Assembly (NCBI RefSeq): GCF_030818655.1
Contig: NZ_JAUTAN010000001.1
Span: forward strand, 1,860,001 to 1,924,000
Length of the DNA stretch: 64,000 bases
Direction: 5' to 3'
From: Nocardioides zeae
GTDB taxonomy: Bacteria; Actinomycetota; Actinomycetes; Propionibacteriales; Nocardioidaceae
The translations under genes and the position numbers were made by a program. Positions within the stretch are counted from its first letter, which is position 1. Every line of letters starts with the position of its first letter. The notes under the pieces were generated by a model. It saw nothing but the letters and a program-made list of their open reading frames with translations. It made no database searches and was not told the origin of the DNA. Of the stretch, positions 11,748-19,795 are shown piece by piece.

Positions 11748-13589
11748 ATGGCCGACCCCGATGAGTTCGACGCGTTCTACAAGGACGCGCGCGACCGACT
11801 GCTCGCGCAGACCTACCTGCTGACGGGCGACCTGCCGGCCGCCCGCAGCGCGGTGCGCGAGGCGTTCGTCGTCGGCTGGCACCACTGGACGAAGGTCAAC
11901 GCGCGGGGCGAGCCCGAGGCCGAGGTGCGCCCCCGGGCCTGGGCGAACGCCTCCCGACGGGCCACGACGCGCCCGTGGCACCGCGAGAAGGACATCGACC
12001 CGGAGGTCGCCCGCACCCTCGAGGTGCTCGGCGACCTCGACTGGGCGCCACGCCGCATGCTCGTGGCCTCCGAGGTCGCCCGGCTCCCCCTGGCCGAGGC
12101 CTCCCGCGAGGTCGGGGTCACCGTCGAGGACGGCGCGCAGCACCTCGCCGTCGGCCGCGCCGAGCTCGCCGAGCACCGCGGGCTGACGACGCCCGAGGAG
12201 GTGGAGGGCGCGCTCTCGGCCGTGACCGCGACGCTCGTCGACGTCCGCTGGCCCCGCCCGTCGATCGTGCGGCGTGCCGGGCAGCGGCGTCGCCGGGTCC
12301 ACACGGTCGGCGGCGTCGCGCTGGCGTGCCTCGCCCTGGTCGTCTCCGGTGCCGTCGTGCACGACGCCGACGGCACCGCGACCTCGCTGGCGCGCTCGGT
12401 GGACCGCGAGGCGCCGGCAGAGACCCCGGTCCTCGGGCCGGTCCCCGAGCTGGCCGAGAGCTTCACCACCGCGCAGCTGCTGCCCACCAGCGAGATCGAG
12501 CTCCTGTCCCCCGACAGCGCCTGGACGAGCACGACGAGCGACAACACGAGCGGCGACGGCCTCGTGCTCCCCTGCCAGCAGTCGCGGTACGCCGATGCCG
12601 AGGGCCTGGCCGGGTTCGTGAGCGCCCACCGGGCGACGACCCCCGAGGGCGCCTCCCTGCGCGCGTTCCAGGCCAGCGAGCTGTCCCGCGACCCGGAGTC
12701 CGCGACCGCGACGCTGCAGTCCTGGGCCTCGTGGTTCGGCGGCTGCGACGAGCCGCGTGCGCAGGTGCTCGGCACCTACGACGTGACCGGCGTGGGCGAC
12801 ACGGCCCTGGCCTTCACCGTGCGGGTCGGCGGTCCACCGCAGTCGCTCGTCACCGCGGCGATCGCGCGCACCGGTGACATCACGACGGTGGTGGTCGCCG
12901 ATGCCGCCTCGACCGAGTCGGACGCCCGGGAGCCGGTCGTCGAGCTGCTCGCCAGCGCGGTCGACCGCGTCTGCGAGTCCGAGGCCGGCGGGGCCTGCTC
13001 GACCTCGCCCGCGCTCGAGCCCCGCCTCCCGGTGCCGACGGGCGACGCCCCGACCCTGCTCGACCCCGTCGACCTCCCGCCCGTGCCGGGCATCGAGCTG
13101 CCGTGGTCGGGCACGCGTCCGACGACGCCCGAGGACAACCCCGCGGCGACCGTGTGCGACCGCGCCGGGTTCACCGACGGCTTCACCGACCCGACCACGC
13201 GCACCTTCGTGATCCCCGACGCCGGCCTGCCGGCGACCTTCGGCCTCGCCCAGACCAGCGGCCGCCTCAGCGACCAGCAGGTCGCCGACGGCTTCGTCGG
13301 CACCATCGCGGACCGCTTGGCCGCCTGCGTCGAGCAGGACCTCGTCACCTCGGCGGAGGTCATCGGCAGCGGCGACGACGCGTCCGGCCGCATGATCGCC
13401 TGGGAGCTCGAGGTGCGGGTCGACGAGGAGAGCACGGTCCGCGTGCTCATGGGCGTGGCCCGCGCCGGCAACCTCGTCACCCAGGTCGCCTTCGTGCCGG
13501 CCGGGGACGCGGACCTCGACGACGACACCTTCGTCGCGCTCGTGCAGCGCGCCCGCGAGCGCCTCCTCATCGCCGATCCGGCCGGCTGA
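11748..13589 (+). CDS. Sigma-70-like domain fused to a transmembrane helix and large extracytoplasmic sensor
   Basis: The 613-residue protein has three parts. Residues 1-165 look like a SigE/ECF-type sigma factor: region 2 starts DEFDAFYKDARDRLLAQTYLL and a degenerate region 4 lies near 95-145. A basic stretch RRRR (180-183) precedes one membrane helix at about 186-206. Residues 210-613 are a secreted-side domain with spaced cysteines and two related halves, resembling the sensor domains found on PknH-type kinases. ATG at 11748 is chosen because the homologous split sigma gene downstream begins in the same way (MDEADFDAFY). Tethering a sigma domain to the membrane in one chain is unusual. The weak region 4 suggests the sigma part may act as a non-DNA-binding or RNA-polymerase-sequestering module. 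Confidence 0.85.
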   Translation: MADPDEFDAFYKDARDRLLAQTYLLTGDLPAARSAVREAFVVGWHHWTKVNARGEPEAEVRPRAWANASRRATTRPWHREKDIDPEVARTLEVLGDLDWAPRRMLVASEVARLPLAEASREVGVTVEDGAQHLAVGRAELAEHRGLTTPEEVEGALSAVTATLVDVRWPRPSIVRRAGQRRRRVHTVGGVALACLALVVSGAVVHDADGTATSLARSVDREAPAETPVLGPVPELAESFTTAQLLPTSEIELLSPDSAWTSTTSDNTSGDGLVLPCQQSRYADAEGLAGFVSAHRATTPEGASLRAFQASELSRDPESATATLQSWASWFGGCDEPRAQVLGTYDVTGVGDTALAFTVRVGGPPQSLVTAAIARTGDITTVVVADAASTESDAREPVVELLASAVDRVCESEAGGACSTSPALEPRLPVPTGDAPTLLDPVDLPPVPGIELPWSGTRPTTPEDNPAATVCDRAGFTDGFTDPTTRTFVIPDAGLPATFGLAQTSGRLSDQQVADGFVGTIADRLAACVEQDLVTSAEVIGSGDDASGRMIAWELEVRVDEESTVRVLMGVARAGNLVTQVAFVPAGDADLDDDTFVALVQRARERLLIADPAG

Positions 13590-13632
13590 TCCCCGCCCGT
13601 CGGCACCGACGGCGAGAATCTCGGCCGCCGGT

Positions 13633-13660
13633 GCAACCGGGCGGGCACCCGGGGCGTCTT
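13633..13660 (+). promoter_or_regulatory. ECF-type promoter candidate for the sigma/sensor pair
   Basis: GCAACC (13633-13638), a 16-nt spacer and CGTCTT (13655-13660) match the general -35 AAC and -10 CGTC pattern of ECF sigma promoters. It lies 55 nt upstream of the ECF sigma ATG, so autoregulation is likely. No matching pair is seen upstream of the fused gene at 11748. Confidence 0.6.
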
Positions 13661-13714
13661 CTCCCCGACGGATCGGCCGGGGGCACCCCGGCCGGACGAT
13701 CTCGGGGAGGTGAG

Positions 13715-14224
13715 ATGGACGAGGCCGACTTCGACGCGTTCTACGAGGCGTCGTTCCAACGTGTCGTCAACCAGCTGTCGGCCATGATCGGCGACAGGGA
13801 CGAGGCGCACGAGTGCGTGCAGGAGGCCTTCGTGCGGGCCTGGGCCCACCGGCGCAAGCTGGCGAAGGTCGAGCACCCGGAGGCCTGGGTGCGCACCGTG
13901 GCCCACCGTTTTGCGGTGAGCCGCTGGCGGCGTACGTCGCGGTCCCGCCGCGACCCGGACCGGGCGCTCGGCGCCGCCACGACCGCCGACGGTCCCTCGG
14001 AGGACCACGTCGCGGTGGTCGCCGCCCTCCGGCGGCTCCCCGCGGCCCAGCGCGAGGCCCTCGTGCTCCACCACGTCTGCGACCTCCCCGTCGCCCAGGT
14101 CGCCCGCGAGACCGGGTCGCCCGAGGGCACCGTCAAGGCCCGCCTGTCCCGGGGGCGCTCCGCCCTCGTGACCCTCCTCTCCGACGAGACCCCCGACCTC
14201 CGGGAGGGAACCACCCATGCCTGA
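13715..14224 (+). CDS. ECF (SigE-family) RNA polymerase sigma factor
   Basis: The 169-residue protein has sigma region 2 (about residues 5-70, DEAHECVQEAFVRAWAHR and HPEAWVRTVAHRFAVSRWRR) and an intact region 4 helix-turn-helix (about 105-155, LPAAQREALVLHHVCDLPVAQVARETG then EGTVKARLSRGR). A strong GGGGAGGTGAG ribosome site precedes the ATG at 13715. The last 8 nt overlap the next gene, which encodes a membrane sensor, so the two are translationally coupled as in sigma/anti-sigma pairs. It is most like the SigE (formerly SigM-like) group common in Nocardioides and Streptomyces. Target genes beyond its own promoter cannot be told from the sequence. Confidence 0.93.
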   Translation: MDEADFDAFYEASFQRVVNQLSAMIGDRDEAHECVQEAFVRAWAHRRKLAKVEHPEAWVRTVAHRFAVSRWRRTSRSRRDPDRALGAATTADGPSEDHVAVVAALRRLPAAQREALVLHHVCDLPVAQVARETGSPEGTVKARLSRGRSALVTLLSDETPDLREGTTHA

Positions 14225-15758
14225 CCAGATCCCCGACCCCTCCGGCGACCCGTTCGACCGGCTCCGCTCGCTCTCCCGCTCAGGACGTCCCATGCCTGCA
14301 CTGCCCGCCGAGGAGGTCCGCCGTCGTGGGGACCGCCGTCGCCGTCGCGCCCGGGCGATGGCCGCCGCGGCCACGCTCGTGGTCGTCGGCGTCGTCGGCA
14401 CCGGCGGCGTGGCCCTCGGCGACATGCTGTCCGACCGGGACGAGCCCGGCCCGGCCGACAGCCCCACGCCGGCTCCCTCCGTGGCGTCGGACGTGCGCAC
14501 CGACGTGCCCGAGGACTTCCCGCTCGAGGCTGGCCTCGAGGTGGTGCCCGGCGGCGCGAGGGACGACGAGCTCGACGCGACGGCGTTCTACGCCTGCGAC
14601 GAGCAGGTGGGACTCGTCTCCGCCGACGGCGTGGTGGACTGGGCGTCCACCATCGCCAAGGCCGACGGCGAGCCGCTGGCGTACGCGCGTTCCGTCGCGA
14701 CCTTCGCCGACGCCGACGCGGCCACGGCCTTCGTCGACGACGTCCGCACCACGCTCGCGCGGTGTCCCTTCGCGGGCGGCGAGGCCCACGAGGCCTCCTC
14801 GATGGACGACGTCGTCGCGGGCGAACCGGAGGCGGCCGCTCCGCTCGACGAGACCTTCCAGGTGCAGTCCTACGCGACCGACGGGCCGGAGGACGCGCTG
14901 GAGTTCGGCGCCGGGAGCGTCCGCTTCTACCGGGTCGCCAACGCGGTGCTCGTCAGCAGCAACTGGGACGCCTCGGCCGGCCCGTCGGACCTGGACGCGC
15001 TCACGTCGGACGGGTTCGAGCTCGACGTGCCGACGGTGCTGGCGATGCGCTACTACGCCGGGCAGGACCTGCCGTCGTACTCGGGCGCCGACCCCGTCGA
15101 TCCCGACGGGGGCGACGAGGGCGGGACGACGGGCCCGGAGGTCACCGTCGCGCCCGGTCAGCTGCTCACGACGGCCGACCTGCCGGCGCCGCCGGAGCGC
15201 AGCGACCCGTGGGCCAAGATCGAGCCGTCGGACGAGCCGACGCTCGCCTGCGAACCGCAGGCGCTCCAGGTGCTCGGGTTCGCGAACGCGGCGTACGCCG
15301 AGTTCACCGCGCCGATCACGGAGCAGCCGGGCACGACGCCGGACCCGGACGTGCCCGAGCTGCGTGACTCGGCGATCAACTCCGCCGTGCTCGCCTTCGA
15401 CTCGCGGGAGGAGGCCGACGCCGCGTACGACACCGTCGCGTCGTGGATCTCCGCGTGCGACGCACCCGTCCGCGGCCAGGACATCACGGTCGAGGACCGC
15501 GAGCCGACGATCGTCGTGCCCGACGGGGCCGAGGGGTACTGGTGGGCCACGTCGTACCTGGCCCCCGAGGCCTGCCCCGAGGACGACTGCGACGCCGCGT
15601 GGTTCGACCACCAGGGCGCGGCGCTGGTGGGCACCTACGTCGTGCTCGTCTCCTACCGCGACCTGGCCGGCCCCCTCGAGCTCGAGGGGATGGACGACCG
15701 CATGGACGCCATCTTCACCGCGGCGGTCCAGAAGGCGGCGTACGGGCTGGAGGGCTGA
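14217..15758 (+). CDS. Single-pass membrane sensor, putative anti-sigma partner
   Basis: The 513-residue protein has a short cytoplasmic head (1-46) with a very basic stretch RRRGDRRRRRAR, one membrane helix (about 47-70) and an extracytoplasmic region with two related halves (about 85-270 and 310-505) containing paired cysteines. The layout is that of an anti-sigma factor, but the zinc anti-sigma motif HxxxCxxC is absent from the short head, so binding to the sigma factor would have to use another surface. It overlaps the sigma gene by 8 nt. The outer region resembles that of the fusion protein at 11748, pointing to duplication of the locus. Confidence 0.8.
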   Translation: MPDQIPDPSGDPFDRLRSLSRSGRPMPALPAEEVRRRGDRRRRRARAMAAAATLVVVGVVGTGGVALGDMLSDRDEPGPADSPTPAPSVASDVRTDVPEDFPLEAGLEVVPGGARDDELDATAFYACDEQVGLVSADGVVDWASTIAKADGEPLAYARSVATFADADAATAFVDDVRTTLARCPFAGGEAHEASSMDDVVAGEPEAAAPLDETFQVQSYATDGPEDALEFGAGSVRFYRVANAVLVSSNWDASAGPSDLDALTSDGFELDVPTVLAMRYYAGQDLPSYSGADPVDPDGGDEGGTTGPEVTVAPGQLLTTADLPAPPERSDPWAKIEPSDEPTLACEPQALQVLGFANAAYAEFTAPITEQPGTTPDPDVPELRDSAINSAVLAFDSREEADAAYDTVASWISACDAPVRGQDITVEDREPTIVVPDGAEGYWWATSYLAPEACPEDDCDAAWFDHQGAALVGTYVVLVSYRDLAGPLELEGMDDRMDAIFTAAVQKAAYGLEG

Positions 15759-15784
15759 GGCTCCCGCCGCCCCCTCCCCCACCT

Positions 15785-15858
15785 CGTGTAACGCGGTGTT
15801 CGTGCTACCTGTGCGGTGGTCGACCGCTGCTCCAGTAGCCCGGACACCGCGTTACACG
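15785..15858. repeat. 74-bp imperfect palindrome (REP-like element)
   Basis: Two 24-bp arms (15785-15808 and 15835-15858) are reverse complements at 22 of 24 positions, beginning CGTGTAACGCGGTGT. The 26-bp loop holds a GGTCGACC palindrome. The element lies between the sensor gene and the sucD terminator and does not overlap any gene. Confidence 0.85.
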
Positions 15859-15903
15859 TCGATGGTGGCGGGCGGGTCGCGGCCCGCCCATCCCCGAGAA
15901 CGG

Positions 15904-15942
15904 CGACGGCGCCGGCCCCGCTGAGCGGGACCGGCGCCGTCG
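15904..15942 (-). terminator. Terminator hairpin downstream of sucD
   Basis: A 12-bp perfect stem (15904-15915 with 15931-15942, CGACGGCGCCGG and its complement) is extended by an inner CCCGC/GCGGG pairing. It sits just after the sucD stop on the minus strand, with no U-tract, as is common for GC-rich terminators. Confidence 0.75.
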
Positions 15943-15950
15943 TGCGTGGA

Positions 15951-16847
15951 TCAGAGGCTCTGCAGGATCTCCCGCGCGAGCGCCGCCGTCTCGGACGGCG
16001 TCTTGCCGACCTTGACGCCGACGGCCTCGAGCGCGTCCTTCTTCGCCTGCGCCGTGCCGGCCGAGCCGGACACGATCGCGCCGGCGTGACCCATGGTCTT
16101 GCCCTCCGGCGCGGTGAAGCCCGCCACGTAGCCGACGACCGGCTTCCTGATGTTCTCCTTGATGTACGCCGCGGCCCGCTCCTCGGCGTCGCCGCCGATC
16201 TCGCCGATCATGACGATCACCTTGGTCTCCGGGTCCTCCTCGAAAGCCTGGAGCGCGTCGATGTGCGTCGTGCCGACGATCGGGTCGCCGCCGATGCCGA
16301 TGGCGGTGGAGAAGCCGAAGTCCTTCAGCTCGAACATCATCTGGTAGGTCAGCGTGCCCGACTTGGAGACGAGACCGACCGGGCCCTTGCCGGTGATGGT
16401 GTGGGGCGTGATGCCGGCCAGCGACTCGCCCGGCGTGATGATGCCGGGGCAGTTCGGCCCGATCATCCGGGTGGACTTGCCCTGCAGGTAGGACCAGACC
16501 TCGGCCGTGTCCTGCACCGGGACGCCCTCGGTGATGACCACGATGAGCGGCATCTCGGCGTCGATGGCCTCGATGGCCGCGTCCTTGGTGAACGGCGGCG
16601 GCACGAAGAGGACGGACACGTTGGCGCCCGTCTCCTTGATGGCGTCGGCGACGCTGCCGAAGACCGGCAGCTCCACGTCGTTGCCGTCCGCGTCCTTGTG
16701 GGTGACCGTGGTGCCGGCCTTGCGCGCGTTCACGCCGCCCACGATCGAGGCGCCCGAGTCGAGCATGAGGGCGGTGTGCTTCGCACCCATGCCACCCGTG
16801 ATGCCCTGGACGATGATCTTGGAGTCGGAGTTCAGGTAGATCGACAT
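15951..16847 (-). CDS. sucD: Succinyl-CoA synthetase (ligase) alpha subunit
   Basis: With SucC it couples succinyl-CoA cleavage to nucleoside triphosphate formation in the TCA cycle. The 298-residue chain has the N-terminal CoA-binding fold ([12 protein letters not shown] near 14-25), the CoA-contact segment [13 protein letters not shown] (129-141) and the phosphorylated histidine His254 in [13 protein letters not shown]. The length matches the family (about 290-300). It starts at the ATG at 16847, 29 nt after the sucC stop, and ends at a strong hairpin. Together they form a two-gene operon. Confidence 0.97.
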   Translation of the reverse strand: MSIYLNSDSKIIVQGITGGMGAKHTALMLDSGASIVGGVNARKAGTTVTHKDADGNDVELPVFGSVADAIKETGANVSVLFVPPPFTKDAAIEAIDAEMPLIVVITEGVPVQDTAEVWSYLQGKSTRMIGPNCPGIITPGESLAGITPHTITGKGPVGLVSKSGTLTYQMMFELKDFGFSTAIGIGGDPIVGTTHIDALQAFEEDPETKVIVMIGEIGGDAEERAAAYIKENIRKPVVGYVAGFTAPEGKTMGHAGAIVSGSAGTAQAKKDALEAVGVKVGKTPSETAALAREILQSL

Positions 16848-16876
16848 TGCTTCTCTCGTCTCTTTCTTTCCCCGGC

Positions 16877-18043
16877 TCAGGCGTTGGCGAGCTCGGCGGC
16901 CTTGTCGGCCGCACCGTCCATGGTGTCGACCTGCGTGACGAGCGGGTGGGCCAGCTCGTCCAGGATCGCCCGGCCCTGCTCGACGTTGTTGCCGTCGAGG
17001 CGGACGACCAGCGGCTTCGTCGCGGAGTCACCGAGGAGCTCGAGCGCGCCCTTGATGCCGTTGGCGACCTCGTCGCACGCGGTGATGCCACCGAAGACGT
17101 TGACGAACACGCTCTTGACCTGCGGGTCGTTGAGGATGACGTCGAGGCCGTTGGCCATCACCTGGGCGTTGGCGCCGCCACCGATGTCGAGGAAGTTGGC
17201 GGGCTTCACGCCGCCGTGCGCCTCGCCGGCGTAGGCCACGACGTCGAGGGTGCTCATCACGAGGCCCGCGCCGTTGCCGATGATGCCGACCTGGCCGTCG
17301 AGCTTCACGTAGTTGAGGCCGAGGTCCTTGGCCTTCGCCTCGAGCGGGTCGGCCTCCTCGCGGATCTCGAAGTCGGCGTGCTCGGGGTGGCGGAACTCCG
17401 ACGCGTTCTCGTCGAGGGAGACCTTGCCGTCGAGCGCCTCGAGCTTGTCGCCGGCCAGGCGCGCGAGGGGGTTGACCTCGACGAGCGTGGCGTCCTCCTC
17501 GACGAAGACCTTGTAGAGCGCCTGGATCATCTCCACGGCCTGCTCGAACACGGCCTCGGGGAACTTGGCGTCGGTCGCGATCTCGCGGGCCTTGGCCTCG
17601 TCGACGCCGGTGCCCGGGTCCACGGGGATCTGGCGGACGGCCTCGGGATTGGTCTTCGCGACCTCCTCGATCTCGACACCACCCTCGACGGACGCGATGC
17701 AGAGGTACTGACGGTTCGACCGGTCCAGCAGGAACGAGAAGTAGTACTCCTCCTCCGGCGGGGTCGCGGGCGTGACCAGCACGCGGTTGACCGTGAGGCC
17801 CTTGATCTCCATGCCGAGGATGTTCGAGGCGTGCTCGAACGCGTCGTCCGCGGTCTTGGCGATCTTCACGCCGCCGGCCTTGCCGCGACCGCCGGCCTTC
17901 ACCTGCGCCTTGATCACGGTGACACCACCGATCTCCTCGGCCGCAGCCTTCGCCGCCTCGGCCGTCTCGACGACGGTGCCGAGCGTGGTCGCCACGCCGT
18001 GCTTGGCGAAGAGCTGCTTCGCCTGGTACTCCATCAGGTCCAC
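16877..18043 (-). CDS. sucC: Succinyl-CoA synthetase (ligase) beta subunit
   Basis: SucC carries the ATP-grasp fold that binds nucleotide and succinate. The GTG at 18043 is preferred as start: it gives [17 protein letters not shown], which matches actinobacterial SucC, and an AAAGGA ribosome site lies 11 nt upstream. The chain is then 388 residues, the usual size. Recognisable parts are [16 protein letters not shown] (about 45-60), VEVNPLA near 205, and [15 protein letters not shown] followed by [15 protein letters not shown] in the second half. An upstream open stretch to 18124 is leader, not protein. A CRP-type site lies about 107 bp upstream of the start. Confidence 0.97.
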   Translation of the reverse strand: MDLMEYQAKQLFAKHGVATTLGTVVETAEAAKAAAEEIGGVTVIKAQVKAGGRGKAGGVKIAKTADDAFEHASNILGMEIKGLTVNRVLVTPATPPEEEYYFSFLLDRSNRQYLCIASVEGGVEIEEVAKTNPEAVRQIPVDPGTGVDEAKAREIATDAKFPEAVFEQAVEMIQALYKVFVEEDATLVEVNPLARLAGDKLEALDGKVSLDENASEFRHPEHADFEIREEADPLEAKAKDLGLNYVKLDGQVGIIGNGAGLVMSTLDVVAYAGEAHGGVKPANFLDIGGGANAQVMANGLDVILNDPQVKSVFVNVFGGITACDEVANGIKGALELLGDSATKPLVVRLDGNNVEQGRAILDELAHPLVTQVDTMDGAADKAAELANA

Positions 18044-18094
18044 GATCCGACCATTCCTTTGGTAGTGAGGGTGAGAGTCCGGATTCCTCGGCGC

Positions 18095-18123
18095 ACGATA
18101 GACCCGCGTCCCCCGTGCCGACA
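18095..18123 (-). promoter_or_regulatory. Candidate sucC promoter
   Basis: On the minus strand TGTCGG (18118-18123), a 17-nt spacer and TATCGT (18095-18100) fit a sigma-70-type promoter. The CRP-type palindrome centred at 18157.5 would then lie near -70, a position typical of class I activation. This is pattern-based only. Confidence 0.4.
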
Positions 18124-18149
18124 CACGGGTCCTCTCCTCGCCGTACCCT

Positions 18150-18165
18150 TGTGACGGCAGTCACA
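18150..18165. promoter_or_regulatory. Perfect CRP/GlxR-type binding site
   Basis: TGTGA-N6-TCACA is exactly the consensus of the CRP/GlxR family, extended to an 8+8 bp perfect inverted repeat (CTTGTGAC and GTCACAAG, 18148-18167). It lies in the divergent region between sucC and the M23 peptidase gene, nearer to sucC. Confidence 0.7.
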
Positions 18166-18222
18166 AGCACGGGCGACCGCGCCGTGCGGGCGCCACGGGA
18201 GACGAGGTGAGGACGACGTCCG

Positions 18223-18244
18223 GACCTGTCCGATCGGACGGGTC
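18223..18244. promoter_or_regulatory. 22-bp palindrome upstream of M23 peptidase gene
   Basis: Two 11-bp arms around CCGATCGG are complementary except at one position. A near-identical palindrome lies upstream of the transglycosylase-like gene (63842-63863). Sharing by two cell-wall hydrolase genes suggests a common operator. The other sequence in the 18044-18374 intergenic stretch is the CRP-type site and sucC promoter; nothing else was recognised there. Confidence 0.55.
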
Positions 18245-18374
18245 TTCTCCACAGAAACCGCGGTGTCGCGATTTCCAGCGGGCTCCGACGTCCGTTACAG
18301 TCGGGCGCTGACTTCCCGAGGACCGATTGCAGGGTGCCCCCGCGCCCCGCAGAAGAACGAGGATCAAGAGGTAC

Positions 18375-19562
18375 ATGGGCAACCACCGAGCAGATCACCG
18401 CGGCTCCCGCCGCCTCGGTGGATCGACCTCTGGTGACGCAGCCCGCCCCGTCGGAGGCAAGCGCGCGGCCCGCCCCGAGCCGCGCCGCCGTGCCACGACG
18501 GTCGAGCGGAGCGTCACCGCCGAGAGCAGCACCCCCACGATCGAGCACGCCGTCCCCACGAGCCCCGCCCCGGCGGCACCCCTCCGCCCGGCGCACCAGG
18601 GCACCCGGTTCGAGGACACGACGCTGACGCTCCCCGCCGTCACCGCGAGCGTCCCCGCCCCCACGACGTACGACGTGCGTGGCTACGCGGCGCAGGCCCG
18701 CGCGGAGGCGAAGGCCGAGGCCCGCGCCCAGTCCGCCGCCGCCCGCTCCGCCGAGCCGGGACGTCGCCGCGCGGTCAAGGAGCAGAAGCCCGCCTCCACC
18801 GGCACCGGCTTCCGCATCCCCGTCCGTCCCTCCGGCCCCGTCCTCGCGGGTGTGGCGGTGCTCGCGATCTCGACCGGCGGCGCCCTCACGGCCGGCGGCA
18901 CCGGCACCACCACGGACGTCGACGAGGCCACGACCCAGGTCGCGGCCAGCGGCGCGATGTCCGGCACCACGATGGCCTCGAGCGGCGACCTCCTCACGGA
19001 GCGCAACCGGGCCGTCAGCCGCGACTCGGAGCGCGACGCCCTCGAGGACACGGTCGACGAGGCCGACCTCCAGCAGACCGAGGCGATGGCCCAGCAGTTC
19101 AGCACGGCCTACAGCGAGCTCGGCCAGGCGGCCGAGCAGGAGGCGCAGCGCGTCGCCGCCAACGCCTGGGTGCTGCCCGTGGCGAGCTACCGGCTCACCA
19201 ACCGGTTCGGCCAGGCGGAGTCCTACTACGCGTCGGGCTACCACACGGGCCTCGACTTCGCCGCCCCGTCGGGCACGACGATCAAGGCCGTCGCCGGCGG
19301 TCGCGTGACCCAGGCGGGCTACAACGGCAGCTACGGCAACAAGACCGTCATCACCCTCGAGGACGGCACGGAGATGTGGTACGCCCACCAGTCGTCCATC
19401 GCCGTCTCCGTCGGCGACACGGTCGCCGCGGGCGACGTGATCGGCTACGTCGGCTCGACCGGCAACAGCACCGGTCCCCACCTCCACCTCGAGGTGCGCC
19501 CCGGTGCCGGCGACCCCGTCGACCCCTACGCCGCGCTCCAGCAGAACGGCGTCACCCCCTGA
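18375..19562 (+). CDS. Secreted or membrane-anchored M23 (LytM) metallopeptidase
   Basis: Peptidases of this family cut peptidoglycan cross-links outside the cell. From the ATG at 18375 (MGNHRADHRG) the 395-residue protein has a long basic, Ala/Pro-rich cytoplasmic head, one hydrophobic helix (about 155-174), a charged helical region (about 200-262) and a C-terminal M23 domain (about 275-390). Zinc ligands and catalytic residues are visible: His290 and Asp294 in GYHTGLDF, His338, and His369/His371 in HLHLEV. It occupies the position of M. tuberculosis Rv0950c between pcrA and sucC. An upstream TTG at 18327 is open but gives a less typical N-terminus. Confidence 0.92.
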   Translation: MGNHRADHRGSRRLGGSTSGDAARPVGGKRAARPEPRRRATTVERSVTAESSTPTIEHAVPTSPAPAAPLRPAHQGTRFEDTTLTLPAVTASVPAPTTYDVRGYAAQARAEAKAEARAQSAAARSAEPGRRRAVKEQKPASTGTGFRIPVRPSGPVLAGVAVLAISTGGALTAGGTGTTTDVDEATTQVAASGAMSGTTMASSGDLLTERNRAVSRDSERDALEDTVDEADLQQTEAMAQQFSTAYSELGQAAEQEAQRVAANAWVLPVASYRLTNRFGQAESYYASGYHTGLDFAAPSGTTIKAVAGGRVTQAGYNGSYGNKTVITLEDGTEMWYAHQSSIAVSVGDTVAAGDVIGYVGSTGNSTGPHLHLEVRPGAGDPVDPYAALQQNGVTP

Positions 19563-19595
19563 CCGAGGGCTGACCGGGGCCTGACCACGGCCGAC

Positions 19596-19637
19596 AGCGC
19601 CCGCCGGACCCTCCACGGAGGGATCCCGGCGGGCGCT
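19596..19637. terminator. Bidirectional terminator between M23 gene and pcrA
   Basis: A 12-bp perfect stem (19596-19607 with 19626-19637) encloses a second CCTCC/GGAGG pairing. It follows the M23 stop by about 34 nt and can serve the convergent pcrA gene too. Confidence 0.75.
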
Positions 19638-19795
19638 TCGCTTCGTCAGGGGTGCGTCCCCCGCCGTACCGCCGTCGTGGTCCCTGACGTTCTGCACCCG
19701 ACACGCCGGCCGACGCACGCGACACGGTGCGGAACGTCAGGGACTACCCCCGGGGGCCCCACGGAGGGATCCCGGCGCGCGCTTCGCTTCGTCAG
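19613..19795. repeat. 37-bp direct repeat pair flanking a palindromic element
   Basis: The 37-bp segment at 19613-19649 recurs at 19759-19795 with one mismatch. The first copy is the 3' half of the M23/pcrA terminator. The second contains the pcrA stop codon. The 109 bp between the copies contains the palindrome at 19677-19747, so the pair looks like a duplication made when that element arrived. Confidence 0.85.
19677..19747. repeat. 71-bp imperfect palindrome (REP-like element)
   Basis: Arms of 22 bp (19677-19698 and 19726-19747) match as reverse complements at 20 of 22 positions, with core TCCCTGACGTTC. The 27-bp loop includes GCCGGC. Arm and loop sizes are nearly the same as in the palindrome at 15785-15858, but the sequence differs. 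Confidence 0.8.
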
